Positions 50,036 through 57,218 of a stretch of 64,000 nt of DNA are shown piece after piece. Source of the stretch: Streptomyces pyxinae (GTDB lineage: Bacteria > Actinomycetota > Actinomycetes > Streptomycetales > Streptomycetaceae); contig NZ_JANUGQ010000015.1 of assembly GCF_024756275.1 (NCBI RefSeq), positions 1-64,000 of the forward strand, given 5' to 3'. A program made the translations under genes and the position numbers. Every line of letters begins with the position of its first letter. Positions within the stretch are counted from its first letter, which is position 1. Below the pieces are notes generated by a model. That model saw nothing but the letters and a program-made list of their open reading frames with translations, did no database searches and had not been told where the DNA came from.

Positions 50036-52632
50036 CCCGCGCGGAATCACACCCGCCCGCCGGACCGCCGACGACCGAACCGCCGGACGCCGGGGCCCTG
50101 ACCGCCGGCGCGCTGACCACCGATCTGCTGATCGGGGGCATGACCTGCGGTGCCTGCGTGGGCCGGGTGGAGAAGAAGCTCGGCCGGGTCGAGGGGGTGG
50201 CGGCGACCGTCAATCTGGCCACCGGTCGGGCCCGGGTCTCCCACCCCGCCTCGGTCTCCGCCGAGGAGCTGATCTCCGTGGTGGAGCGGGCCGGTTACAC
50301 CGCCGCGCTGCCTCCGGTGCCCGCGAGCCGGCCGGCCGGGGGCGGAGCCGGACAAGGGGCCGAGCAGGGGCCTGGGCACGAGTCCGGGCACGGGGCCGGC
50401 GACCCGTCCGGCGACGGGGCGGAGACTGCCTCCGGCGCGGACGAGCGCCGCCGGCTGCTGATCACCGCCGCGCTCTCGCTGCCGGTGCTGCTGCTCTCCA
50501 TGGTCCCGGCCCTCCAGTTCACCCACTGGCAGTGGCTCGCCCTCAACCTCGCCGGGCCGGTCGTCGTCTGGAGTGCCCGGCCCTTCCACCAGCGGGCCTG
50601 GCGCGGCCTCCGGCATGCCACGGCGACCATGGACACCCTGGTCTCCCTCGGCGTGCTGGCCTCCTTCGCCTGGTCCGTCTACGCGCTGTTCCTCGGCGGC
50701 GCCGGGCTGCCGGGCATGCGGATGCCGTTCAGTCCGCTCCCCGGGGCGGACGTGGGCGGCGCCCAGCTGTATCTGGAGGCGGCCGTGAGCGTGCCGCTGT
50801 TCGTGCTCGCCGGCCGTTACCTGGAGGCACGCGCCAGGCGCGGCACCGGCTCGGCCCTGCGGGCGCTCGCCGAACTGGGCGCCAGGGACGTGGAGGTGCG
50901 CGAGGACGGCCGCCACCGCCGGATCCCGGTGGCGGAACTGCGGGTGGGCCAGGAGTTCGTGGTCCGGCCGGGCGAGCGGGTGGCCACCGACGGAACGGTG
51001 GTCGAAGGTGGTTCCGCCCTGGACCTGTCGCTGGTGACCGGCGAGAGCGCGCCGGTGGAGGTGGGCCCGGGGTCCGCCGTGGTGGGCGCGGCCGTCAACG
51101 CGGGCGGGTTCCTGGTGGTCCGGGCCACGGCGGTCGGGGCCGACACCCAACTGGCCCGTATCACCCGGCTGGTGAACGACGCCCAGGCCGGCAAGGCCCG
51201 CGTCCAGCGGCTCGCCGACGCCGTGGCGGCCGTCTTCGTGCCCGCGATCGTGGCGGTGGCCTGCGCGGTCCTCGGGTTCTGGCTCGGCGCCGGGGCGGAC
51301 GGCGGCGCCGCCGTGACCGCGGCGGTCGCGGTGCTCGTCGTCGCCTGCCCCTGCGCGCTCGGCCTGGCCACTCCGACCGCCTTCCTGGCCGCCACCGGAC
51401 GGGGCGCCCAGCTCGGGGTGCTCGTCCGGGGGCCGGAGGCGCTGGAGCGGCTGCGCCGGATCGACACCGTGCTCTTCGACAAGACCGGCACCCTCACCAC
51501 CGGGCGGATGACGCTCACCGGGACGACGGTGGCCGACGGGGTGGACCCGGCCCTGGTGCTGCGGCTGGCCGGGGCGGTGGAGCACGGCTCGGAGCACCCC
51601 ATCGGCCGGGCCGTCGCGGCCACCGCCCGGGCGGCCGAGGGCGACGGCCGGCTGCCGGGGGTCACCGGCTTCCGGGCGGTGCCCGGCACGGGCGTGACCG
51701 GCCGGGTGGCCGGCCGTCGGGTCACGGTGGGCCGCCACCGCCCGGACGCCCCGCTGCCGGCGGTGCTCCGGCGGGCCCTGGACCGCGCCGGGGCGGCCGC
51801 GCGGACCGCCGTGGTGGTCGAGTGGGACGGCCGCCCGGTCGCGGTGCTCGCGGTCGGTGACACGCTCCGGCCGGGAGGCCCCGCCGCCGTACGGGAGCTC
51901 CGGGCCCTGGGCATCACACCGGTGCTGGTCACCGGCGACGGCCCGGCCGCCGCCCGGTTCGCCGCCGAGCGGACGGGCATCGAGGAGGTCCGCGCCGGGG
52001 TCACCCCGGAGGGCAAGGCGGCCCTGGTGGCGGAGCTGCGGGCGGCGGGACGGCGGGTCGCCGTGATCGGTGACGGGGTCAACGACGCCGCCGCGCTGGC
52101 CTCCGCCGACCTGGGCATCGCCATGGGCGGCGGCACCGACGCCGCGATCGGCGCCGCCGACCTGACCCTGGTCCGCGAGGACCTGCGGGCGGTGGTCGCG
52201 GCCGTACGGCTCACCCGCGCCACCCTCCGTACCATCCGGGCCAACCTCGTCTGGGCCTTCGGCTACAACCTGGTCACCGTGCCGATGGCCGCCACCGGCT
52301 GGCTCAACCCGATGTTCGCGGCCGTGGCGATGTCCGCCAGCTCGCTGCTGGTGGTGGCCAACAGCCTGCGCCTGCGGGCGCACCCGGGGGCCCCGCCCGG
52401 GGCCGCCGGCCCGTACGACCCCGCCGGCCCCGGCGAAGGAACCGGGACCGGGACCGGCACTGGGCCCGCGCCCGGTACCGGTACCGAAACCGAGAACAGG
52501 GCCGGGACCGAGAGCGGAGCCGGCACCGCCCCGGCTCCGGCGGGGGCCGCGGGCGTACGGCCACTCCCGCTCGCGGACCGGACACGGCCCACGACGGCGG
52601 ACCGGACACGACCCGTGAAGGAAGTCCGATGA
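50032..52632 (+). CDS. copA: Cu(+)-type heavy-metal P1B-ATPase
   Basis: An 866-residue P-type ATPase. An N-terminal HMA domain with GGMTCGACVGRVEKKLG (C39, C42), a low-complexity linker (about 100-135), six core transmembrane helices plus two extra, TGESAPVE actuator, CPC metal site (439-441, VACPCALGLATPTA), phosphorylation D483 in DKTGTLT, HP motif EHGSEHPIG, and GDGVNDAAAL (from 680). The terminal helices carry FGYNLV and AMSASSLLVVANSLRLR, the P1B-1 signature for monovalent copper. The last 80 residues are Gly/Thr-rich (GTGTGTGPAPGTGTETE). It overlaps the genes on both sides by four bases (GTGA, ATGA). Role: copper export. Confidence 0.95.
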   Translation: MTRAESHPPAGPPTTEPPDAGALTAGALTTDLLIGGMTCGACVGRVEKKLGRVEGVAATVNLATGRARVSHPASVSAEELISVVERAGYTAALPPVPASRPAGGGAGQGAEQGPGHESGHGAGDPSGDGAETASGADERRRLLITAALSLPVLLLSMVPALQFTHWQWLALNLAGPVVVWSARPFHQRAWRGLRHATATMDTLVSLGVLASFAWSVYALFLGGAGLPGMRMPFSPLPGADVGGAQLYLEAAVSVPLFVLAGRYLEARARRGTGSALRALAELGARDVEVREDGRHRRIPVAELRVGQEFVVRPGERVATDGTVVEGGSALDLSLVTGESAPVEVGPGSAVVGAAVNAGGFLVVRATAVGADTQLARITRLVNDAQAGKARVQRLADAVAAVFVPAIVAVACAVLGFWLGAGADGGAAVTAAVAVLVVACPCALGLATPTAFLAATGRGAQLGVLVRGPEALERLRRIDTVLFDKTGTLTTGRMTLTGTTVADGVDPALVLRLAGAVEHGSEHPIGRAVAATARAAEGDGRLPGVTGFRAVPGTGVTGRVAGRRVTVGRHRPDAPLPAVLRRALDRAGAAARTAVVVEWDGRPVAVLAVGDTLRPGGPAAVRELRALGITPVLVTGDGPAAARFAAERTGIEEVRAGVTPEGKAALVAELRAAGRRVAVIGDGVNDAAALASADLGIAMGGGTDAAIGAADLTLVREDLRAVVAAVRLTRATLRTIRANLVWAFGYNLVTVPMAATGWLNPMFAAVAMSASSLLVVANSLRLRAHPGAPPGAAGPYDPAGPGEGTGTGTGTGPAPGTGTETENRAGTESGAGTAPAPAGAAGVRPLPLADRTRPTTADRTRPVKEVR

Positions 52633-53165
52633 ACGGAACGACCCCGGCGGCCGGAACGACCCCGACGCGCGGCGCGGGCGCCCGGCTCCGCCCGGCCGTC
52701 CGGGCCCTGCGGCCCGCCCTGGTGCCGCTGGGCGCGTGTCTGGTGACCCTGCTGCTGCTCACCGCCTACACCGCCACCGGGGCGGCCGGTACCGGGCCGG
52801 CCCGGATCGCCGTCACCCGGGGCCGGGTCTTCGTCCCGCCCAACTCCGAACGCACCTCGGCCTACTTCGACATCGGCAACACCGGCGCCGGTGCCGACAC
52901 GCTGGAACTCGTCTCCTCCCCCGCCCTCGGGTCGGTCATGGTCTCCCGGCGGCTGGTGGCGAACGGCGCGGGCCGGATGGTGTCGGCCGGGCCGCTGACC
53001 ATTCCCGCCGGGGGCGCGGTGCGGATGAGTCCGTACGACGTCAATGTGATGATCACCTATCCACCGGCGCTGGAGCCGGGCGACAAGGTGCCCTTCGACC
53101 TGTGGTTCCGCGCCTCCGGGCGGATCAGGGTCGATGCCGTGGTGGTTCCCGCCCGGTGGGGGTGA
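52629..53165 (+). CDS. PCuAC-like copper chaperone domain protein with altered ligands
   Basis: A 178-residue protein with an N-terminal membrane anchor (about 29-53, LVPLGACLVTLLLLTAYTAT) and an extracytoplasmic cupredoxin-like PCuAC/DUF461 domain. It includes TSAYFDIGNTGAGADTLELV and GPLTIPAGGAVRMSP. The family ligand pattern H-X10-M-X21-H-X-M aligns with S106, M117, N139 and M141: exact spacing and both methionines kept, both histidines replaced. Its ATG overlaps the ATPase stop (ATGA). It was probably a Cu chaperone; present metal binding is doubtful or Met-based (M104 is close by). Confidence 0.82.
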   Translation: MNGTTPAAGTTPTRGAGARLRPAVRALRPALVPLGACLVTLLLLTAYTATGAAGTGPARIAVTRGRVFVPPNSERTSAYFDIGNTGAGADTLELVSSPALGSVMVSRRLVANGAGRMVSAGPLTIPAGGAVRMSPYDVNVMITYPPALEPGDKVPFDLWFRASGRIRVDAVVVPARWG

Positions 53166-53199
53166 GCCGGCCCCCGGGCATCCCGGGGTGCCGGTTCGC
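53166..53199. terminator. Hairpin between convergent PCuAC-like and hydroxylase genes
   Basis: CCCCGGG (53172-53178), CAT loop, CCCGGGG (53182-53188), flanked by partially pairing GCCGG/CCGGT. It fills the 34-bp gap and probably serves both genes. Confidence 0.6.
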
Positions 53200-53952
53200 T
53201 CACCCCTCGCCCATCAGGGTGCGGATCTCGGTGATCAGCGCGACCAGCGCCTTCCGCTCGGGCACGGTGGTCTCCGGGTGCCAGAGGTCCACCAGCAGGC
53301 AGGTGCGCGGCCGGGTGCCCCGGTTCCAGGCCTCGTGCTCGAAGGAGTAGTCGAACAGCAGGCAGGTGCCCTCCTGCCAGCTCCGGGTCTCCCCCGCCAC
53401 GGTGATCCCGCAGCCCTCCGGGATGTCGACCGCCAGATGCAGGTTGATGCTGAAGTTCCACAGGTCGCTGTGCGGGGCGATGGTGGCGCCGGGGAGCAGC
53501 GTCGAGAAGTGGCACTCCAGCAGCGGGCACAGGACGCCGGTGTCGACCGCGTACTCCTTGAGCACCTGGAACGCCGTCGGCACGGTTTCCGCCGACTCCT
53601 CCACCAGAGCGCCCTTGCGGAAGAGGTAGAGGGCCTGCCAGTCGGACTGGCGGGTGAGGTAGTGCTCATAGTCCGAAAAGGCGTTCCGGCGGACCGCCCA
53701 GGCGGCCTCCAGCTCCTTCTTGACCGAGGCGTGGTTCGCCTCGAACGCCGCGACCACGGGCGCGAGTTCCGGGTGGCCGTGCGGATCGTGCCAGGGCTGC
53801 CGGGAAATGCCGGGCAGGATCCACTTGGCGCCCCGCTGGAGCGGGTGCCGGTCCTGTTTCCCGGCCGCCAGCATCTGTTCGACCCGAACGATCGATTCCG
53901 GTCCGTGCTGACTTCTGATCGCGGCGAAGGCGTTCTCTATTTCCGGGGTCAT
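53200..53952 (-). CDS. Aspartyl/asparaginyl beta-hydroxylase family oxygenase
   Basis: A 250-residue protein of the AspH/LpxO-type Fe(II)/2-oxoglutarate oxygenase family. The core is LLPGATIAPHSDLWNFSINL with metal ligand H161, then LAVDIPEGCGITVAGETRSW and a second histidine, H206, in YSFEHEAWNRG, followed by R211/R215 and the CLLVDLWHPE strand. ATG at 53952 has GGAG 5 nt upstream. It sits at the right edge of the island, convergent with the copper operon. It could tailor the metallophore (hydroxylating the amino-acid core) or act on lipid or protein; sequence does not decide. Confidence 0.88.
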   Translation of the reverse strand: MTPEIENAFAAIRSQHGPESIVRVEQMLAAGKQDRHPLQRGAKWILPGISRQPWHDPHGHPELAPVVAAFEANHASVKKELEAAWAVRRNAFSDYEHYLTRQSDWQALYLFRKGALVEESAETVPTAFQVLKEYAVDTGVLCPLLECHFSTLLPGATIAPHSDLWNFSINLHLAVDIPEGCGITVAGETRSWQEGTCLLFDYSFEHEAWNRGTRPRTCLLVDLWHPETTVPERKALVALITEIRTLMGEG

Positions 53953-54296
53953 GGGATCTCCAGGATTGAGCGCTCCACGGTCCGTGCGTCCCGGGGGGAG
54001 CGTACCGGGACGAGCCCTCGCCGCACGAGGGAAAAACGACCGGAAGAAACCAACCGCCGGTCCGCCGGCGGGATTTCCCCCGGGCGCCGCCACCCACGGC
54101 CCCGAATCCCGAGAGAAGTGGGCGGATCACGGGAACTCGGCACCGTCCCGAACCGACTTCTTCTGTGGTGAGCTGTTTCCCCGGAGCACCCGGCGACCAC
54201 AACTGACCGAATCCCGCGTCCCGTTCCCCGCCGCGCTGTCCACCGTACGCCAGTGCCGCGGCATTGGTACGGTCCATTACCCGCCGAGTCGCCCGT

Positions 54297-54332
54297 CGAT
54301 CCGCCGGTCGATCCACCGGTCGATCCACCGGC
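54297..54332. repeat. Three tandem 12-bp units CGATCCACCGGT
   Basis: Copies at 54297 (CGATCCGCCGGT), 54309 (CGATCCACCGGT) and 54321 (CGATCCACCGGC) in exact register. Upstream of nothing on the plus strand; between the hydroxylase promoter side and tdk's end. Confidence 0.85.
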
Positions 54333-54400
54333 CGAATCAGCCCTGCCGAATGCCCCGGTGGAATCGGAATCCCCGGCCGTCCCCGAATTGATCTCCGCCG

Positions 54401-54430
54401 GTCCCGACCGGTCCCGGGACCGGTCGGGAC
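54401..54430 (-). terminator. 30-bp perfect palindrome downstream of tdk
   Basis: Each half is GTCCCGACCGGTCCC and its complement, centred on CCCGGG, 29 bp past the tdk stop. A terminator is the simplest reading, although a loopless palindrome could also be a protein-binding site. Confidence 0.6.
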
Positions 54431-54458
54431 CGGTCGGCCGCCCGGCGGCCGGGGGGGC

Positions 54459-55106
54459 TCAGGCCGGGGCGGCCGGCAGTACGTCCGGGGAGAGCGCCCC
54501 GGCGTGGGCGGAGGCGGCGGTCATCCGGCGCCGGTGGTGGCGGCGGCACAGCACCTCGTACCCGACCTCGTCCCCGGCGTTGACGTCGCCCACCACCACC
54601 TGGGCCCCCTCGACCACCATCAGCCCGCCGATCGTACGGGCGTTGTGGGTGGCCCGGGCCCCGCACCAGCAGAGCGCCTCGACCTGGAGCACCTCCACCC
54701 GGTCGGCCAGCTCCACCAGCCGCTGGGAGCCGGGGAAGAGCTTGGAGCGGAAGTCGGTGGTGATACCGAAGGCGAAGACATCGAGGCCGAGGTCGTCCAC
54801 CACCCGGGCCAGCTGGTCGATCTGCTCGGGCGCCAGGAACTGCGCCTCGTCCGCGATCACATAGTCGCAGCGGCCGCCCCGGGAGAGCCGGTCGACCAGA
54901 TACGCGTAGAAGTCGAAGCCCTCGGCCGCCTCCACGGCGTCGGTGACCAGGCCGAGCCGGGAGGAGAGCTTGCCCGCCCCGGCCCGGTCGTCCCGGGTGA
55001 AGATCATGCCCTGGAGGCCGCGCGCGGACCGGTTGTGCTCGATCTGCAGAGCGAGGGTGCTCTTTCCGCAGTCCATCGTTCCGGAGAAGAACACCAGCTC
55101 GGGCAT
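54459..55106 (-). CDS. tdk: Thymidine kinase
   Basis: A 215-residue type II thymidine kinase converting thymidine to dTMP with ATP. P-loop FFSGTMDCGKST (about 6-17), catalytic glutamate in VIADEAQFL, lasso/substrate region AFGITTDFRSKLFPGSQRL, and the zinc-site cysteines in ALCWCGARATHNAR and EVLCRRHH. ATG at 55106. It is flanked by terminators on both sides, so probably transcribed alone or from the upstream phosphodiesterase. Confidence 0.96.
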   Translation of the reverse strand: MPELVFFSGTMDCGKSTLALQIEHNRSARGLQGMIFTRDDRAGAGKLSSRLGLVTDAVEAAEGFDFYAYLVDRLSRGGRCDYVIADEAQFLAPEQIDQLARVVDDLGLDVFAFGITTDFRSKLFPGSQRLVELADRVEVLQVEALCWCGARATHNARTIGGLMVVEGAQVVVGDVNAGDEVGYEVLCRRHHRRRMTAASAHAGALSPDVLPAAPA

Positions 55107-55256
55107 GGGAGGGTGACGGCCTTTCGGGGCGGGGTCGGCGGGGAAGGTACGGCGGAGGCGGATCGGCGGAAGCGGTTCGGACAGTTCAGGCGGTTCGGCG
55201 GCGGTGGGGCCGGCCGGATCGGACGGGTCGGGACCGGCCGGCGGTGGCGGGCGGGC

Positions 55257-55280
55257 GTTCCCACGGGGCGCCGTGGGAAC
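55257..55280 (-). terminator. Hairpin after the phosphodiesterase gene
   Basis: GTTCCCACGG (55257-55266), GGCG loop, CCGTGGGAAC (55271-55280): perfect 10-bp stem, 57 bp past the stop of the upstream minus-strand gene. Confidence 0.7.
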
Positions 55281-55336
55281 GGGCCGGACGGCGGGCGGGG
55301 CGCCCTCCGGGCGGGACCGGGGCCCCGCCCGGGGCT

Positions 55337-56542
55337 TCAGGGGCGGACTTCGAGCAGCGGGACCAGCTGTTCCACGGGGGTCATCGACCCATGCATCCCC
55401 ACCATCGCGGACTCATTGGGCTCATTGACCGAGGCGATGATCACCACATCGTCATGGGCGGCGGCGACCACGTCCCCGATCCGCCCGTACACCCGCTCGT
55501 CCACCGAAGGACCGAACCAGCCGGCCGCGATCGCCTCGTCCCGGCCCGCCACCCAGAACCTGTCCCCCAGTACCTCGCGCCAGCAGGCCAGCACATCGGC
55601 GTGGGCGCCGGGCACGGCGTAGACATGACGGGCGCGGCCCTCGCCGCCGAGCAGGGCGACCCCGGCGCGCAGCTCCCAGTCCTCGTCGAAGTCGATCCGG
55701 GACTCCTCGTCGAAGGGGATGTCGATCATGCCGTGGTCCGCGGTGACATACAGCGCGCTGCGCGGCGGAAGTTGCTCGGCCAGCCGCTGGGCCAGCCGGT
55801 CCACGGTGGCGAGCTGTTCGCGCCAGGGGTCGGAGTCGACGCCGTGGCGGTGGCCGTTGCCGTCGACCTCGCTGTAGTACGTGTAGATGAGCGAGCGGTC
55901 GCCGGCGGCCAGCTGCCGGGCGGCGAGGTCCATCCGCTCCTCGCCGGTGAGCCGGCCGTGGAAGGTGCCGCCGCTGAGGGCGACCCGGGTCAGCGGGGTG
56001 TCCTGGAACGCCGGGGCCGAGACCTGGGCGGTGTGCACCCCGGCCGCGTCGGTCAGCCGGAAGACGGTGGGGTACGGCTGCCAGACGTGCGGCGGGGTCC
56101 AGGGCTTCCACCGGAGCTGGTTCATCAGCTCGCCCGACTCCGGGTCCCGGACGGTGTAGCCGGGCAGCCCGTGGACGCCCGGCACCTGACCGGTGCCGAC
56201 CGAGGCGAGCGAGGTGGCCGTGGTGGCCGGGAAACCGGCGGTGATCGGCCGGCCGGTGCCGCCACGTGAACCGCCGAGCAGGGAGTGCAGGAACGGGGCC
56301 TCGTCGGGGTGCGCCCTTATCTGCTCCCAGCCGAGTCCGTCGATCAGGAAGACGCAGTTCCGGTCGGCCGGGGCGAGCTCCGTGATGCGCGGCTCGAACC
56401 CGGGCACCTCCATCCCGGCCGCCAGGGTGGGCAGCAGGTCCGCGAGCGAGCCGGAGCCGTACTCGGGCACGGGCGCGGTGTCGAGGGCGAGCGGGACCGG
56501 ATCGTCGGGCCAGGCGGACACCGGGTGTACGGGCTGGACCAT
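55337..56542 (-). CDS. Alkaline-phosphatase-superfamily nucleotide pyrophosphatase/phosphodiesterase
   Basis: A 401-residue protein of the type I phosphodiesterase/nucleotide pyrophosphatase family. The first metal-site aspartate is in CVFLIDGLGWEQI (about 66). The nucleophile threonine is in GFPATTATSLASVGTG (about 103-118), with the second metal site in YYSEVDGNGHRHG and YVTADHGMIDIP. No signal peptide is seen, so it acts in the cytoplasm. The ATG shares one base with the DUF5998 stop (TGATG). Substrate not known. Confidence 0.92.
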   Translation of the reverse strand: MVQPVHPVSAWPDDPVPLALDTAPVPEYGSGSLADLLPTLAAGMEVPGFEPRITELAPADRNCVFLIDGLGWEQIRAHPDEAPFLHSLLGGSRGGTGRPITAGFPATTATSLASVGTGQVPGVHGLPGYTVRDPESGELMNQLRWKPWTPPHVWQPYPTVFRLTDAAGVHTAQVSAPAFQDTPLTRVALSGGTFHGRLTGEERMDLAARQLAAGDRSLIYTYYSEVDGNGHRHGVDSDPWREQLATVDRLAQRLAEQLPPRSALYVTADHGMIDIPFDEESRIDFDEDWELRAGVALLGGEGRARHVYAVPGAHADVLACWREVLGDRFWVAGRDEAIAAGWFGPSVDERVYGRIGDVVAAAHDDVVIIASVNEPNESAMVGMHGSMTPVEQLVPLLEVRP

Positions 56543-57126
56543 CAGCGACTGGCCGCGGTGGCTTCGGAGAGCGCCTGGGCGAAGGCCAGGGCCTGGCGGA
56601 CCGTGTCGGGGCCGTCGCCGGCCTCGCTGACCCGGAGGCTGAGGTCGTCGGCGGTGCTGTTGCCGGTGTAGCCGTGGTCCGCCTCGCAGTTGGGGTCGCC
56701 GCAGGCGGCGGGCTCCAGGTCGATGCGGGAGACGGCGCCCCAGCCGATGGTCAGCACGACCTCCCGGGGCAGGGTGCCGGGGGTGTACGACTCGGGGTTG
56801 GCGACGACCCGGCTGAGCACGACCGAGGAGATCTGACCGATCTTGACCGATTCGGTGGAGGTGGTGGCGTAGGGCGTCGGGGAGCTGGTGTCCGCGTTCT
56901 GCTCGTCGGTGTGGCTGACGATGAAGCGGTTGGCGGTGAGCACCAGCACCGTCACATGGCGGCGCACCTCGTTGGCGTCGAAGGTCGTCTCCTGGTGCAC
57001 CAGGTACGAGGCGATCTCCTCGCCGCCGACGGCGGCCTCCACCGCCTCGGCCACGAGGGCCGGGTAGTAGCCGCTGCGCTCGATCGCCGCGCGCAGCCCC
57101 TGGGTCGTCGTACCGGTCTTCGCCAT
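56542..57126 (-). CDS. DUF5998 family protein
   Basis: A 194-residue actinobacterial protein: LRAAIERSGYYPALVAEAVE, ASYLVHQETTFDANEVRRHV, LVLTANRFIVSHTDE, QISSVVLSRVVANPESY and the cysteine-containing ACGDPNCEADHGYTGN. The family is conserved beside the phosphodiesterase gene in Streptomyces; function unknown. ATG 57126 or 57135 are both possible; I use 57126, with AGGATGGA upstream. It overlaps the next gene by one base. Confidence 0.9.
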   Translation of the reverse strand: MAKTGTTTQGLRAAIERSGYYPALVAEAVEAAVGGEEIASYLVHQETTFDANEVRRHVTVLVLTANRFIVSHTDEQNADTSSPTPYATTSTESVKIGQISSVVLSRVVANPESYTPGTLPREVVLTIGWGAVSRIDLEPAACGDPNCEADHGYTGNSTADDLSLRVSEAGDGPDTVRQALAFAQALSEATAASR

Positions 57127-57218
57127 GGACTCCATCCTACGGGGGCCCGGTGGCTGCCCGGTACGACGGCGAGCCCTCGCCGCCGGGAGCGGGTACGGCC
57201 GGGGCGCCCGGCGGCCGG

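Larger units (their letters stand above)
53953..54458. other. Intergenic, right edge of the metallophore island
   Basis: 506 bp without a gene, lower GC at 54000-54260. It contains a 12-bp tandem repeat (54297-54332) and a 30-bp palindrome (54401-54430), both listed. Confidence 0.5.
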
